Positions 1 through 7,152 of a stretch of 12,066 nt of DNA are shown here, one piece after another. Every line of letters begins with the position of its first letter. Position 1 is the first letter of the stretch. A model generated the notes under the pieces. That model searched no databases. It saw only the letters and a program-made list of their open reading frames with translations, and had not been told where the DNA came from. Source of the DNA: Candidatus Iainarchaeum sp. (GTDB lineage Archaea; Iainarchaeota; Iainarchaeia; Iainarchaeales; DTGL01); contig JAFCEU010000013.1 in NCBI GenBank assembly GCA_017608995.1, positions 1 through 12,066 on the forward strand, read 5' to 3'. The translations under genes were made by a program, and so were the position numbers.

Positions 1-303
1 TATTGTATAGTTGCCAGCGGTCAAAGGATTGAGAAGTAAAACAAGCCTATTACTCTGTACATCCACAAAATAGCTTGCAACATAGCTTGAATCAACATCA
101 TAGCTTATGGACATTCCAACAATAGTTTGTGTAAAAATCTGCTTATCCCCTAAAAAAACCTTTATTTCATCAAAATTAGATTCTTCTATTCCAACCAGTA
201 CGGCAAAGCTTGAGCCGGCAGGCACGCTTTCTGGAACACTAAGATTGAGCGCATAAGCACTTAAAGAAAAGAACAAAATTGTAAGCAACATCAATTTCTT
301 CAT
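1..303 (-). CDS. Secreted protein, N-terminal part (runs off left edge)
   Basis: Only the first 101 codons are inside the window; the frame is still open at base 1. The protein begins MKKLMLLTILFFSLSAYA, a textbook Sec signal peptide (two Lys, a hydrophobic core, AYA before a probable cleavage site). It continues as a beta-rich segment (VPAGSSFAVLVGIEE, then NFDEIKVFLGDKQIF) that looks like the first strands of an Ig-like or CARDB-like ectodomain. The start is fixed by a strong Shine-Dalgarno, GAGGTG at 314-309, five bases before the ATG, and a box A lies at 338-347. A role outside the membrane is clear from the signal peptide; the exact function cannot be told from this fragment. An extracellular adhesin or S-layer-associated protein is possible. 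Confidence 0.8.
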   Translation of the reverse strand, partial: MKKLMLLTILFFSLSAYALNLSVPESVPAGSSFAVLVGIEESNFDEIKVFLGDKQIFTQTIVGMSISYDVDSSYVASYFVDVQSNRLVLLLNPLTAGNYTI

Positions 304-337
304 CTTGGCACCTCATAAAATTAAACTCAATAAACAA

Positions 338-347
338 TATTTTTAAA
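338..347 (-). promoter_or_regulatory. Box A (TATA) of the secreted-protein gene
   Basis: On the minus strand this reads TTTAAAAATA. Its centre (342.5) places the expected transcription start near 316-317, giving a leader of about 13 nt that just contains the GAGGTG Shine-Dalgarno of the downstream gene. No separate BRE is obvious. Confidence 0.5.
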
Positions 348-355
348 GATTGGTG

Positions 356-363
356 TTTTTAAT
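356..363 (+). promoter_or_regulatory. Possible box A for tRNA-Val
   Basis: TTTTTAAT is centred about 31 bp before the first base of the mature tRNA, so transcription would start about 5 nt before the mature 5' end, which would leave a short leader for RNase P to remove. The surroundings are very T-rich, so the assignment is weak. Confidence 0.3.
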
Positions 364-390
364 TCTTTTTTTGAACACTTTTTTATAGTT

Positions 391-463
391 GGGCCTGTAG
401 TCTAGTGGTTAGGACACCTCGCTCACATCGAGGAGGTCGGCGGTTCGATTCCGCCCAGGCCCA
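391..463 (+). tRNA. tRNA-Val (anticodon CAC)
   Basis: A full cloverleaf folds by eye. The acceptor stem is GGGCCTG (391-397) with CAGGCCC (456-462). The D-stem is GTCT/GGAC. The anticodon stem is CCTCG (417-421) with CGAGG (429-433), enclosing the loop CTCACAT with anticodon CAC (424-426), which reads GTG (Val). The T-stem GGCGG/CCGCC closes the loop TTCGATT, and the discriminator is A463. There is no intron. CCA is not encoded (463 is followed by TTAATT), so a CCA-adding enzyme is needed, as usual in archaea. It converges with the membrane-protein gene that ends at 502. Confidence 0.95.
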
Positions 464-501
464 TTAATTCTCAAAACAAAATGAATTCTGCCGATAAGCA
501 A

Positions 502-2025
502 TCATTTTGCTACCAAAAGCTTACCTTTGTAGCCATTTTCTTTTATCTCTGTTAGTACAGATAAAAGCTGCCATGTGGGTGAAGTGTGCGCTTCTACAAT
601 AAGTATAGTTGTGCTTCCTTTATCTATTCGTCTAAGCACCTTTATATCACTAAATTCATCTCTTATATATTGCCCTGAATTTGTAGGTGCTTGCCAGTAT
701 ATATAAATCGATTCATAGCTCGGCCTTGGTGCAAGCTCTTCTACATAGAGATACGTGCTTGGTTTGAACTTTTCCTTTAGGGCTTTTTCAATCTCTTTGT
801 CCCTAACAAAGCCGCTCGGCATTATTCTGGCAAAAGCAACCCAACCGGTTTTATTCAATTCAAGCACAGTACCGTAATTCTGTAAAAATTCCTTTAGTTC
901 AGCTTCGCTAAGCTGCGCGGGCAGACCATAAATGAAAATGCCTGCCCCCTCCTGAACATTGTTATAACCTAATTCTGTATAATTCACGAGAGGCTTTCCT
1001 AAAGTGTAGGTTTCAATCATCGGTCTTATAGAATTGAAGGAATATGCTAAAAGCACTAATAAAAAGGCAACCTTTGCTATGTGCTGCAATGGAAGCTCTT
1101 TTCTTTTGCGCTGCTCTTTTATTTCAAAAAATAGTACGTAAGCAGCAAATGCAAAGAGCACTAATGAAAGCTGAAAGTTGTTTGTGGGCAGATAGTAATT
1201 GAAGAGCCCAACGCTCAGCATGTTTATTGCTAAAGAAGTTGATAACGCTAGCGATGCTCTGCTAAAAGGTGTTTTACAAAACTTTGCGTACCTAGAAACG
1301 AGAAATAATGCAAAGAAGAAAAACACTATGCTTATTGGAGCGCTTGCTATGCCGCCATCAAGCATGTAGATAAGCAAGCCTAATGAGCCGCTTACAAGAA
1401 GGAAAAAATTTAACAAATCAAGGTGCTTTGCGATTGAGAAAAGGTAAACAAGCAATGAGAAGAGCGCCATAGCAAGTATAAGGAAATATGCGAATGCGTA
1501 CGCTCTCGCATTTGGCAAAAATTCAAACCAGGGTCTGCCATCATCAAATTTATTACTGAAATCTAAACCAAAAATTTGCTCGATAAAATAGAGTGTTGCC
1601 TTCGGGAAGTGGTTGTGATAAAACTTACTTGCTTCCCAGTTTTTATAATCTTTTTCATAAACGATTGTTGCGAACATCCATCTTGGCTTGTAATCACTTG
1701 CAAAGCTCTGGAATTGTGAAGCGCCCAGATAGAAACCGCTAGCAATTGAAAAAATGAAAAGCAGCAAGAATAATTTTTCGAAGCGTTCTAAATGCTGCTG
1801 CAATCGCAAGCGCATTGAAACAAAAGCCAAGAGAGGCAATACAATGAACCAAGCAAACGAAACCAAAAGCTTGCCCATTGAGTAACCACTATATACGGCT
1901 TTATCCAGCGCATGTATTAAATCTGCGAGCGGTTCAAAGGCGATGCATGCGAGAAGCAAAAATAGCATCACTAGACTAAAAAGCAAAAGCCAAACATCTC
2001 TGCTGAACGAAGCATTTAAAGCCAT
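502..2025 (-). CDS. Polytopic membrane protein, GT-C-like, with tandem ferredoxin-like ectodomain
   Basis: This is a 507-aa membrane protein that I do not recognise by name. About nine membrane segments are visible (roughly residues 11-30, 52-71, 84-103, 176-196, 204-222, 228-245, 257-275, 284-301 and 316-333). Basic loops such as RLRLQQHLERFEK (72-84) and EIKEQRKRKE (301-310) suggest an N-in topology, so the 104-175 loop and the C-terminal tail (about 340-507) face outside. One large external loop plus an external C-terminal domain recalls GT-C glycosyltransferases, but no DXD-type motif stands out. The tail reads as two successive beta-alpha-beta-beta-alpha-beta units (about 362-429 and 439-506); the first looks RRM/ferredoxin-like (IFIYGLP, then GWVAFARI). 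The ATG has no Shine-Dalgarno and lies 25.5 bp from a TATA centre, so the mRNA is probably leaderless. It is divergent from the 2079 gene, a second large membrane protein. A transferase or envelope-assembly role is inference. Confidence 0.85.
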   Translation of the reverse strand: MALNASFSRDVWLLLFSLVMLFLLLACIAFEPLADLIHALDKAVYSGYSMGKLLVSFAWFIVLPLLAFVSMRLRLQQHLERFEKLFLLLFIFSIASGFYLGASQFQSFASDYKPRWMFATIVYEKDYKNWEASKFYHNHFPKATLYFIEQIFGLDFSNKFDDGRPWFEFLPNARAYAFAYFLILAMALFSLLVYLFSIAKHLDLLNFFLLVSGSLGLLIYMLDGGIASAPISIVFFFFALFLVSRYAKFCKTPFSRASLALSTSLAINMLSVGLFNYYLPTNNFQLSLVLFAFAAYVLFFEIKEQRKRKELPLQHIAKVAFLLVLLAYSFNSIRPMIETYTLGKPLVNYTELGYNNVQEGAGIFIYGLPAQLSEAELKEFLQNYGTVLELNKTGWVAFARIMPSGFVRDKEIEKALKEKFKPSTYLYVEELAPRPSYESIYIYWQAPTNSGQYIRDEFSDIKVLRRIDKGSTTILIVEAHTSPTWQLLSVLTEIKENGYKGKLLVAK

Positions 2026-2046
2026 AATAGAAATAAAACAGAGTTT

Positions 2047-2054
2047 TTTAAATA
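2047..2054. promoter_or_regulatory. Shared TATA box of two divergent membrane-protein genes
   Basis: TTTAAATA (TATTTAAA on the other strand) is the only good box A in the 53-bp gap. Its centre is 25.5 bp from the ATG at 2025 (-) and 28.5 bp from the GTG at 2079 (+). One near-palindromic element could therefore recruit TBP for both directions and yield leaderless or nearly leaderless transcripts. This is inferred from spacing only. Confidence 0.55.
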
Positions 2055-2078
2055 ATCTTTGTCGAAGAATTTATTTCA

Positions 2079-4415
2079 GTGTTGGGGATGCTCACAAGGG
2101 AAAGGCTTATCTTACTTGCAATTCTGTTTCTGATGCTTGCAAGTGTATTTACGAGCCAATACTGGCACAGCTTTGCTTATAAAAGAGAAAGCATTTCAGC
2201 GGCACTTTATTCATTTGATAAGAAGGCTAGCGAAAAAGCCTGCTTTACGTTACTCATTAATGTGGAAAATTCTGATGGAAAAACGCTTGAGCTAAGAGCC
2301 TATCTCGACTCAAAGGAAGTGATTAGGGAAGAGCTATTTGCTGAGCAGAATACAAAAAAGAAATACTGCCTTGAGCTCAGCAAGCTGAGCTATGGTAAGC
2401 ATAGCTTACAGATATTCCTCGGCAACAGAAAACTCTTCTATAGCTTCGAAAAAGTTGCGCAAGTTGAAGAAAAAAAGCCCAAAATAGAGATTCTCGGAAT
2501 TGAGAATAAAACAATAAGGTTTGAAGTGAAGGGCTTTCCAGAAAGCAAGCATGCGCCGGTTGAAATCTGGGTGAACAATAAATTTGAACATGCGGTTTAT
2601 CCTGAAAGCGAAGAGCAAGAGTTTAATGAAAAGCTAAGCCTTGAAAACGGTAAAAACGAAATAGTGATTAAAGCTTTTGGCGTAGAACAAAAAGTTGAAA
2701 CAAATTATAACGAAACAAGGGGAAACATTTTCGGCTTGCTAGCTATAATGCTTGGCCTTATTGTTTTCTTTTTCTTCGTGTTTTCAGAGCATGCGCTCTA
2801 TGAGAGATTTGCGCTAAGCTTTGCGTCGTTGCTAGCGCTTTTTGCAGTTCTGGGTTTCTTGCTCGGACTGCTTAAAGCCTTTGCCCTCAATGAGCTAGTG
2901 TTTCTTTATGGAGCATCGGTTTTAGCAATCGCTCTGATATTCAGAAAAAGATTCAAGCTGAATGAAAAAAGAATAGAGCTAAGAAAATTTGTAAGTGAGG
3001 TAAAAATTGAATGTTTGCTTGTGATTATTTTCTTTGTAGCTGTAACGGTGTTTTACGGGTTGTTTATCCCAAACCATGAAACTTACTTCAATATATTTTA
3101 TGAGCGAGGCACTGAGCAAATAATTGAAAATAGAGGAATGCCTGAAAAAGATGCGCTAAGCTATCTTGGCAGAACATTTACATTTGTGCCCGGATATTTT
3201 TACATTGAAGGTGCTTTCAGTCTGCTCACCGGCCTAGCTAAGATACAGCTCTTTGCACTTACATGCGCAATAGCCGCTTTGTTTTTCCTGTTTGCTTCGA
3301 TTGCTTTAGCCAAAAGTTTAAAGCTTAAGAGTTCTGCTTTATTTTTCCCGATATTTCTTTCCATGAGCACTTTTGTGTTCTCCACACTGACGCTGACTCC
3401 AAGGCACTGCATCGCGTTAGCGTTTATGTTAGTAGCATTAATGCTTGCATTAAATAAAAAGCGCATCAAAGCAACAGCGATGCTTGCAGCAGCGTACTTT
3501 GTGCAAATACCAATAGTGCTTTTCTTCGCGATTCTATTTCCAATCCTGTACAAGGTGAGAAATGAAAAAACGAGTGCAGGCGTTATTGTAAAAGAGTCTT
3601 TGCTACTGCTTGCTTCTTCAATATTCTTATTTGGCTTCCTGTACGTGCCAATATTTTTGCGTGCTGGTTTTCCTTACCAAATATTATCGCAAAAGTGGGG
3701 CTACCTCATAAGCTTGGGCCCTAGCTTGATGTTCGCCGATCCAGGCATTTTATTCCTATTATTTTTATTTTTCATCGTATTAGAACTGTTTTTCTTTGTA
3801 AAAGGTGCTGCTAAAATTACTCCGCAAAAAACAATTCTTTTTTACTCAAGCGTAGTTGTGCTTATTCTGCAAGCATTCGTTTCAACAAGGTTTTCAGTGG
3901 CGAGTGCAATACTGCTGGCTTTATTTATATGCTATGCACTCGAATCATATAAAGAAAAAGTTAATGAGCTGTTTGCTATTATGCTCGCGTTCGTACTTTT
4001 CGTTGGTTTGTATTTAGCAGTAATACTTGCGCAGGGATTTACCACTGGGCCAGAGCTAAACTCTGCGCTTACGTTCTTAAAGCATTACAGTTCATCTCAA
4101 GAAAACATACTTGCAGATCCTTACTTTGCTCACCTAATAGCATACGATTCACAACGAAAAACGCTCGCTGATTTAATGGTTGAATATGCAGATGAACAAA
4201 AAATAAGCGATGCGTACAAATTCCTAAAAGAAAAAGATTACGGTATAATTGAAAAGTATAACATATCGCTCGTTTTCAATGAAAAGTTTTTTATCAATGA
4301 AACAGTTGTAGGAAACAAAAAGCTAGCAAAAGAACTTGAATTTGAAAAGCTTGCTAAGATTTTCTCCAACGAAAGGATTGTAATACACCGCGTTCTTGGA
4401 ATTAGAACGAATTAA
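2079..4415 (+). CDS. GT-C-like multi-pass membrane glycosyltransferase candidate with beta-rich ectodomain
   Basis: This is a 778-aa membrane protein. An N-terminal anchor (about residues 9-28) is followed by a beta-rich external region (30-215) that looks like two Ig-like sandwiches; Cys55 and Cys97 could form a disulfide. A polytopic core follows (about 217-650, perhaps 12 or more segments), then an external C-terminal domain (651-778). The loop after the helix near 311-329 (HETYFNIFYERG, RGMPEKD, then FVPGYFYIEGAFSLLTG) and the C-terminal pattern (LTFLKHY, ILADPYFAHLIAYDSQRKT) resemble the catalytic loop and post-membrane domain of GT-C/Dol-P-sugar transferases. I see no exact signature, so the family call is tentative. 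GTG at 2079 fits the TATA spacing; ATG at 2088 (775 aa) is an alternative, and neither has a clear Shine-Dalgarno. Its divergent partner is also a large membrane protein, suggesting joint work on cell-surface glycans. Confidence 0.85.
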   Translation: MLGMLTRERLILLAILFLMLASVFTSQYWHSFAYKRESISAALYSFDKKASEKACFTLLINVENSDGKTLELRAYLDSKEVIREELFAEQNTKKKYCLELSKLSYGKHSLQIFLGNRKLFYSFEKVAQVEEKKPKIEILGIENKTIRFEVKGFPESKHAPVEIWVNNKFEHAVYPESEEQEFNEKLSLENGKNEIVIKAFGVEQKVETNYNETRGNIFGLLAIMLGLIVFFFFVFSEHALYERFALSFASLLALFAVLGFLLGLLKAFALNELVFLYGASVLAIALIFRKRFKLNEKRIELRKFVSEVKIECLLVIIFFVAVTVFYGLFIPNHETYFNIFYERGTEQIIENRGMPEKDALSYLGRTFTFVPGYFYIEGAFSLLTGLAKIQLFALTCAIAALFFLFASIALAKSLKLKSSALFFPIFLSMSTFVFSTLTLTPRHCIALAFMLVALMLALNKKRIKATAMLAAAYFVQIPIVLFFAILFPILYKVRNEKTSAGVIVKESLLLLASSIFLFGFLYVPIFLRAGFPYQILSQKWGYLISLGPSLMFADPGILFLLFLFFIVLELFFFVKGAAKITPQKTILFYSSVVVLILQAFVSTRFSVASAILLALFICYALESYKEKVNELFAIMLAFVLFVGLYLAVILAQGFTTGPELNSALTFLKHYSSSQENILADPYFAHLIAYDSQRKTLADLMVEYADEQKISDAYKFLKEKDYGIIEKYNISLVFNEKFFINETVVGNKKLAKELEFEKLAKIFSNERIVIHRVLGIRTN

Positions 4416-4420
4416 AAATA
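4411..4420 (+). promoter_or_regulatory. Box A of the 4442 coiled-coil gene
   Basis: ATTAAAAATA overlaps the stop codon of the preceding gene (4413-4415). Its centre is about 26 bp before the ATG at 4442, so the transcript would be leaderless. No Shine-Dalgarno precedes the ATG (TTTTAATTTTAAC), which agrees. Confidence 0.5.
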
Positions 4421-4441
4421 ATTTGCTGTTTTAATTTTAAC

Positions 4442-5113
4442 ATGGATGAAGCGCTTTTCAAAAATAATTTAAGTTCTTTGGAGAAAGCGCTTTTTAGAGC
4501 GATTGCCTCTGCAAAACATGCAAGCGAAATAAGCAAGCAGCTAGCAGAGATAAACGATCTAACGCAGGCATTGGTTAATGACACGGAGAACAACGCAGAA
4601 TTGAAAGCTATTTTACATAAGGAAGTAAAAGAAAAAAATCTGCTTGAAGCAAGCATCTCCTTTAGAAAACTTCTTCTCGAACTTCAAAGAGAGGTTCAAG
4701 ATAAGCTTGAGGGCATTGATAAACTATGTGCATTGCTTGAACAATTCAGAGAGCAGAGAAACTATCTTTTTAGGAATAAAAGAAGTGCGATACGGTTTAT
4801 TGAAAAAATGCTTTACTACAACAGAGAAGAAAGCGTTATTTTAAAGCCATCTATAAAAGGGCTTGCAGAAATGGAAGAACTTGAAAAACTTTGCAACAGA
4901 AAGATTGAAGCAGAAGCGTATGAGGTGCTTGCAGACAAAATCGAAGAAGCTATCACCAAGGCATTAGCTATCGGAATGAAGGATTTCATAATAGAATGCG
5001 AGCACTACAAACTTGCATGGAAAGAAAACAATGTGATAACTGCAAAAGCAAAACCAGAAAGGCTTAGAGAGCTAGATGCAATTGCTATAGCTCAGAACGC
5101 TATTTTAAAATAG
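4442..5113 (+). CDS. Hypothetical coiled-coil protein, 223 aa
   Basis: I do not recognise this protein. It is almost entirely charged, Leu/Glu/Lys-rich helix, with long coiled-coil-prone stretches (about residues 8-110 and 125-180), no signal peptide and no membrane segment, so it is probably cytoplasmic. Three Cys are scattered (in LCALLEQ, LEKLCNRK, IECEHYK) without a metal-binding spacing. The last 50 residues (IGMKDFIIECEHYKLAW, then ITAKAKPERL) look like a small globular alpha/beta tail. The ATG is probably leaderless from the box A at 4411-4420. It converges with the HerA-like ATPase gene (34 bp between stops), and a second coiled-coil gene lies beyond that ATPase. A structural or partner role with the ATPase is a guess from position alone. 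Confidence 0.75.
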   Translation: MDEALFKNNLSSLEKALFRAIASAKHASEISKQLAEINDLTQALVNDTENNAELKAILHKEVKEKNLLEASISFRKLLLELQREVQDKLEGIDKLCALLEQFREQRNYLFRNKRSAIRFIEKMLYYNREESVILKPSIKGLAEMEELEKLCNRKIEAEAYEVLADKIEEAITKALAIGMKDFIIECEHYKLAWKENNVITAKAKPERLRELDAIAIAQNAILK

Positions 5114-5147
5114 CGCGCGCATCAAAACATCTTCTTATAACGAATAA

Positions 5148-6443
5148 TTAAACAGTAAACGCGGTTGCGGTAACGCCTGCATCCCAGCTAAACCTCGGCC
5201 TTACCTTTATAAGCCACAGCTTTTCGGAATTATCATCGAGCACTAAAGCAAAGCCCTTGCCGCGAGGCATCTCTTCATAATATTTTGCAAGGTCTTGGTA
5301 AAGGTAGCTTGGCCTCAATATACCAACCGCTTCAATATCCGGGCCTGCTGTGAGCCTATGCGAAATAAAGAGGTCGCATTGTGATAGAAAGTCTGGGTGC
5401 AACTTTTCAGGCCTTTGAGTTGCTAGAACTAGGCTTAGGCCTGGCTGCCTTCCAACGCGAGCCCATTCAAGCAAAACTTGCAAAGCGATGCTCTCTCTAT
5501 CCTTCGGCATAAACATGTGTGCTTCATCTACAAACATCCAAACAAGTGGCATTTCGCTGACCCGGCGCTCACCTTTTATGAGATTTGCCTCTTCCTCCTT
5601 TCTAAAAAGCATCCTTTCCTCGAAAAGTTTTTTACCGAGCAACGCAACGATAATATCGCGGACGCCTTCCATGCCTATTGCTTGCCTATAAGCAGAAACA
5701 TCGATTATATTTATTGTTGCTGGCCTTGCAATATCTCTTATGCGTGTGCCTGTTTTCTCTATGAGGCCCCAACTCTTTGCTGCACGCAACCTATTTATGA
5801 GCGCTTGCTTTGTTACACTATCTGCTTCCTTGTCAACCTCAACTGCTTTAATTATCTCGTCTATGCCAAAGTAGGTACCCATCTTTTCCTTAAGCTCTTC
5901 GATTATTCGGGTTATTAGGACGCCTTCTGGGTCTTTCCAGGTGAGCCTAAAGAGGGCCATCCACTCTATCCCTGTGAGCTCAGATGCTTTTATTGTAAAG
6001 GAACCATCCACGGGAATACCTCTCTCCTGATAAAAAGAAAGCGTGCCTTTTGGCACAAGAACGCGTGCGTTAGTGCTTTGCGGTTTTAAACCCCATTCCT
6101 CAAGCAGAGAAGTATTAAATTTATTTGGGATTTTTAAAGACCAGAAAATTCCGACAGTATCGATAACAATAATTGAAATCCTATTCTGCAATGCCACTGG
6201 CAAGCGCGCAAACTCTTCAATCAAAACAGCCATTGTATAGCTCTTACCATAGCCACGCTTTCCACATATTAAAATCATATGTGGTTTCGCAAGGTCAATG
6301 CGAATGCGCCTACCCAAAACCGGGCGCTCACCTTTAGAAATAACAACCTTGCCTAAATAGCCAGTGCCTTCCGATCCATATTTTTCTAAATCGTTGAAAG
6401 TTCTGCCTATGACAGTTTCTTCCCTGGAAAAATCAATGGCCAT
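5148..6443 (-). CDS. HerA/DUF87-type P-loop ATPase
   Basis: This 431-aa cytoplasmic ATPase belongs to the HerA-FtsK superfamily of DNA-pumping motors. Visible motifs are Walker A GKRGYGKS (61-68), the strand IIVIDTVG (91-98), Walker B VWMFVDEAH (301-309), a sensor-like LVLATQRPEKL (338-348), and ISHRLTAG (360-367), a likely arginine-finger region. The first ~50 residues (TVIGRTFNDL, GTGYLGKVV) may be a small N-terminal barrel like the HAS domain of HerA. Classical HerA works with the nuclease NurA in end resection; no NurA, Mre11 or Rad50 gene is in this window, so it may be a HerA paralogue with another job such as DNA translocation or partition. The ATG at 6443 has no Shine-Dalgarno and sits 25.5 bp from a strong TATA box. 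The ATPase fold is sure; the substrate is unknown. Confidence 0.9.
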   Translation of the reverse strand: MAIDFSREETVIGRTFNDLEKYGSEGTGYLGKVVISKGERPVLGRRIRIDLAKPHMILICGKRGYGKSYTMAVLIEEFARLPVALQNRISIIVIDTVGIFWSLKIPNKFNTSLLEEWGLKPQSTNARVLVPKGTLSFYQERGIPVDGSFTIKASELTGIEWMALFRLTWKDPEGVLITRIIEELKEKMGTYFGIDEIIKAVEVDKEADSVTKQALINRLRAAKSWGLIEKTGTRIRDIARPATINIIDVSAYRQAIGMEGVRDIIVALLGKKLFEERMLFRKEEEANLIKGERRVSEMPLVWMFVDEAHMFMPKDRESIALQVLLEWARVGRQPGLSLVLATQRPEKLHPDFLSQCDLFISHRLTAGPDIEAVGILRPSYLYQDLAKYYEEMPRGKGFALVLDDNSEKLWLIKVRPRFSWDAGVTATAFTV

Positions 6444-6464
6444 GTTAGTAAAAAAGTTGTTGAA

Positions 6465-6472
6465 TATTTATA
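6465..6472 (-). promoter_or_regulatory. Box A of the HerA-like gene
   Basis: TATAAATA on the minus strand is a near-consensus archaeal TATA box. Its centre (6468.5) is 25.5 bp from the A of the ATG at 6443, predicting a leaderless mRNA; the upstream bases (TTTTTTACTAAC) contain no Shine-Dalgarno. Confidence 0.6.
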
Positions 6473-6518
6473 TTCCTTTCTATACCCCACATAAAGAAAA
6501 AACTACAATGTTAACTTA

Positions 6519-6526
6519 TTTAAAAT
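6519..6526 (+). promoter_or_regulatory. Box A of the 6563 coiled-coil gene
   Basis: TTTAAAAT is centred about 40 bp before the ATG at 6563, predicting a start near 6548 and a leader of about 15 nt that overlaps the purine-rich AAAGGAAGG. The divergent HerA-like gene uses its own TATA box, so this 119-bp gap carries two separate promoters. Confidence 0.4.
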
Positions 6527-6562
6527 GTTTTTCGCAAATATGCTAAAGGAAGGTTGTTGCAC

Positions 6563-7039
6563 ATGGTTGATTTGAAGGAGCAAGAAACTGAACTAAGGCT
6601 TTTTCTCCAAAGTGTTGAGGAACAGATTGAAAAATTCAATAGGCTTAAAGAGATGTTTGCAGAGAAAAGAGATAGCATAAGGGAAGCGATGCAACAGCAT
6701 AACTTTTCTCTTGTACCAGTAAAGATAAGTACCGAGCAATGCGAAGATGTTTTAGCAGAGATTGAACAGCACTTATTGGAACTAAACAAGTTGAAAAACT
6801 ATTTGGGGGTTAAACTCAAACAAATTATTGAAGAAGAACAGCTGCTTGAATCCCTAAAGAAGAAGTTTGGTGATACTCTCGAGATTGATGAAGCAGAGCA
6901 TGGCTTCGAGATAAAATACTTCGATAGCGAAGCGAAACAAGCTTTTGAGGAACTTCAAAAAAGCAAAGAAAAAATATCGCATATAAAAAGCACTTTAAGA
7001 AAGATTGAAAAACGCGAAGCAGAGGAGCAAGCGGAATAG
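6563..7039 (+). CDS. Hypothetical coiled-coil protein, 158 aa
   Basis: I do not recognise this protein. It is a small cytoplasmic protein rich in Glu, Lys and Leu. One helix covers about residues 3-45, and a short beta-like link (NFSLVPVKIST, about 47-57) leads to a long helix (58-100). A second strand pair (TLEIDEAEHGFEIKYF) precedes a C-terminal helix ending in a highly charged tail (KREAEEQAE). Helix, hairpin, helix resembles the general build of prefoldin-like or coiled-coil adaptor proteins, but no family signature is clear. In-frame TTG codons exist at 6554 and 6557, but the purine-rich AAGGAAGG at 6546-6553 is well placed for the ATG at 6563, so I start there. It is divergent from the HerA-like gene. 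A partner role for that ATPase is speculation. Confidence 0.75.
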   Translation: MVDLKEQETELRLFLQSVEEQIEKFNRLKEMFAEKRDSIREAMQQHNFSLVPVKISTEQCEDVLAEIEQHLLELNKLKNYLGVKLKQIIEEEQLLESLKKKFGDTLEIDEAEHGFEIKYFDSEAKQAFEELQKSKEKISHIKSTLRKIEKREAEEQAE

Positions 7040-7115
7040 AAAAAAACTGATTTTAGCTAAAATAGAATAATGGTATTACAAGTACATAAAAATTACTAAT
7101 TGGTTGCTGGAGATG

Positions 7116-7140
7116 ATAAGAACCCGCTGGAGGTTCTTAT
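7116..7140. repeat. Inverted repeat, 9-bp stem, 7-nt loop
   Basis: ATAAGAACC (7116-7124) is the exact complement of GGTTCTTAT (7132-7140), and two G-U pairs extend the stem. It lies between the stop codons of two convergent genes (7039 and 7187). A direct repeat GCTGGAG occurs at 7106-7112 and 7126-7132, 20 bp apart. On the minus strand a short T-run follows at about 7094-7085, so a terminator for the winged-helix gene is possible, but the distance is long. Confidence 0.55.
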
Positions 7141-7152
7141 TGGCAAAGGAGG

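Noticed and set aside
1943..2182. 79-codon plus-strand frame across the divergent promoter
   Set aside because: It overlaps the starts of both flanking genes and the shared TATA box, and its product resembles nothing.
3200..3553. 117-codon minus-strand frame
   Set aside because: It is antisense inside the membrane core of the 2079-4415 gene, with Ala/Asn/Lys-rich low-information translation and no TATA or Shine-Dalgarno.
5478..5918. 146-codon open frame on the plus strand, and a 67-codon frame at 5488-5691
   Set aside because: They lie antisense inside the HerA-like ATPase whose Walker motifs are intact; their translation is Cys/His/Tyr-rich with no domain-like pattern and no start signals.
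7050..7063. 14-bp perfect palindrome ATTTTAGCTAAAAT after the 6563-7039 gene
   Set aside because: It is very AT-rich and has no loop, so it makes a poor hairpin; palindromes of this kind are expected by chance in AT-rich spacers.
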